Source: JAUNKE01 sp041784625 | GTDB taxonomy: Bacteria; Bacillota; Clostridia; Peptostreptococcales; Filifactoraceae | Length of the DNA: 6,407 nt | Assembly: GCA_041784625.1 (NCBI GenBank) | Contig: JBHBDS010000147.1 | Location: forward strand, 1 to 6,407 | Direction: 5' to 3' | Part shown: one piece after another, positions 6,319 to 6,407 of the stretch | How the letters are laid out: each line of letters opens with the position of its first letter | How positions within the stretch are numbered: the first letter of the stretch is position 1 | Notes under the pieces: generated by a model | Database searches by the model: none | The model's input: the letters and a program-made list of their open reading frames with translations, nothing else | What the model was told of the DNA's origin: nothing | Translations under genes and position numbers: made by a program

Positions 6319-6357
6319 AAAAAAAAGTGCCTCGAGGGTAGGAAGTCCCCGAAGCAC
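6319..6357 (-). terminator. Leftward rho-independent terminator upstream of the phage-type regulator
   Basis: Read on the minus strand, GTGCTTCGGGG (6357-6347) pairs with CCCTCGAGGCAC (6338-6327), with one G-T pair and one bulged base, around an 8-base loop. Eight T bases follow (6326-6319). It would end transcription of a leftward gene entering from the right edge. Its T-tract ends only 26 bases before the regulator's ATG, so that gene has almost no room for a promoter of its own after the terminator. Confidence 0.82.
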
Positions 6358-6407
6358 CAAAAATATAAGGTGAAGTCAGCATTAACAAACTAGCTAGTTG
6401 CCTGGTA

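Noticed and set aside
6293..6388. N-terminal extension of the phage-type regulator from TTG
   Set aside because: It would cross the terminator hairpin and its T-tract, has no clear ribosome binding site, and the regulator family does not need it.
6390..6407. Possible end of a leftward gene (YQATS then stop)
   Set aside because: Only five codons are visible, and another frame is equally possible. The terminator at 6319-6357 implies a gene to the right, but its frame cannot be determined.

Overview
The window suggests a moderately AT-rich Gram-positive bacterium of the Bacillota, probably a clostridial lineage. This is inferred from the gene families present (a Firmicutes-type SbcC, a TetR regulator beside a DUF2871-type membrane protein, and a large UPF0182 protein), from strong AGGAGG-like ribosome binding sites, and from compact hairpin terminators ending in T-tracts. 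I cannot name a genus.

Left part (1-1000): the C-terminal part of the DNA repair nuclease subunit SbcC runs in from the left edge and ends at 925. A hairpin terminator follows it and abuts a promoter. The promoter's spacer holds a perfect 7+1+7 palindrome, very probably the operator of the next gene.

Middle (1000-2673): a two-gene operon with an ATGA overlap. It encodes a TetR/AcrR-type repressor and a 357-residue multipass membrane protein. The membrane protein looks like a fusion of an uncharacterised N-terminal membrane domain (HLVPR motif) and a C-terminal DUF2871-like domain rich in conserved-looking histidines. The repressor probably controls itself and the membrane protein through the palindrome.

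Spacer (2674-3009): no convincing gene. It contains an A-rich stretch with a small inverted repeat, a strong long-stem terminator, and an extended -10 promoter for the next gene.

Right-centre (3010-5778): a 922-residue UPF0182 (COG1615) membrane protein of unknown function, with seven N-terminal membrane segments and a large region outside the membrane core. Ten bases after its stop, a good ribosome binding site and an ATG open a reading frame that begins like MurI or NadD (MQKIGIF) but stops after 24 codons. This may be a host gene cut by an insertion.

Right edge (5864-6407): two GTACTAAAA repeats one helical turn apart, a terminator usable in both directions, and a leftward gene for a small phage-type sigma-region-4-like regulator. 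A second leftward terminator lies just upstream of that gene. This part is visibly more AT-rich. With the cut-off reading frame, it suggests the end of a prophage or other integrated element, but only one phage-type gene is visible, so this is inference. I see no defence system, CRISPR array, tRNA or rRNA.
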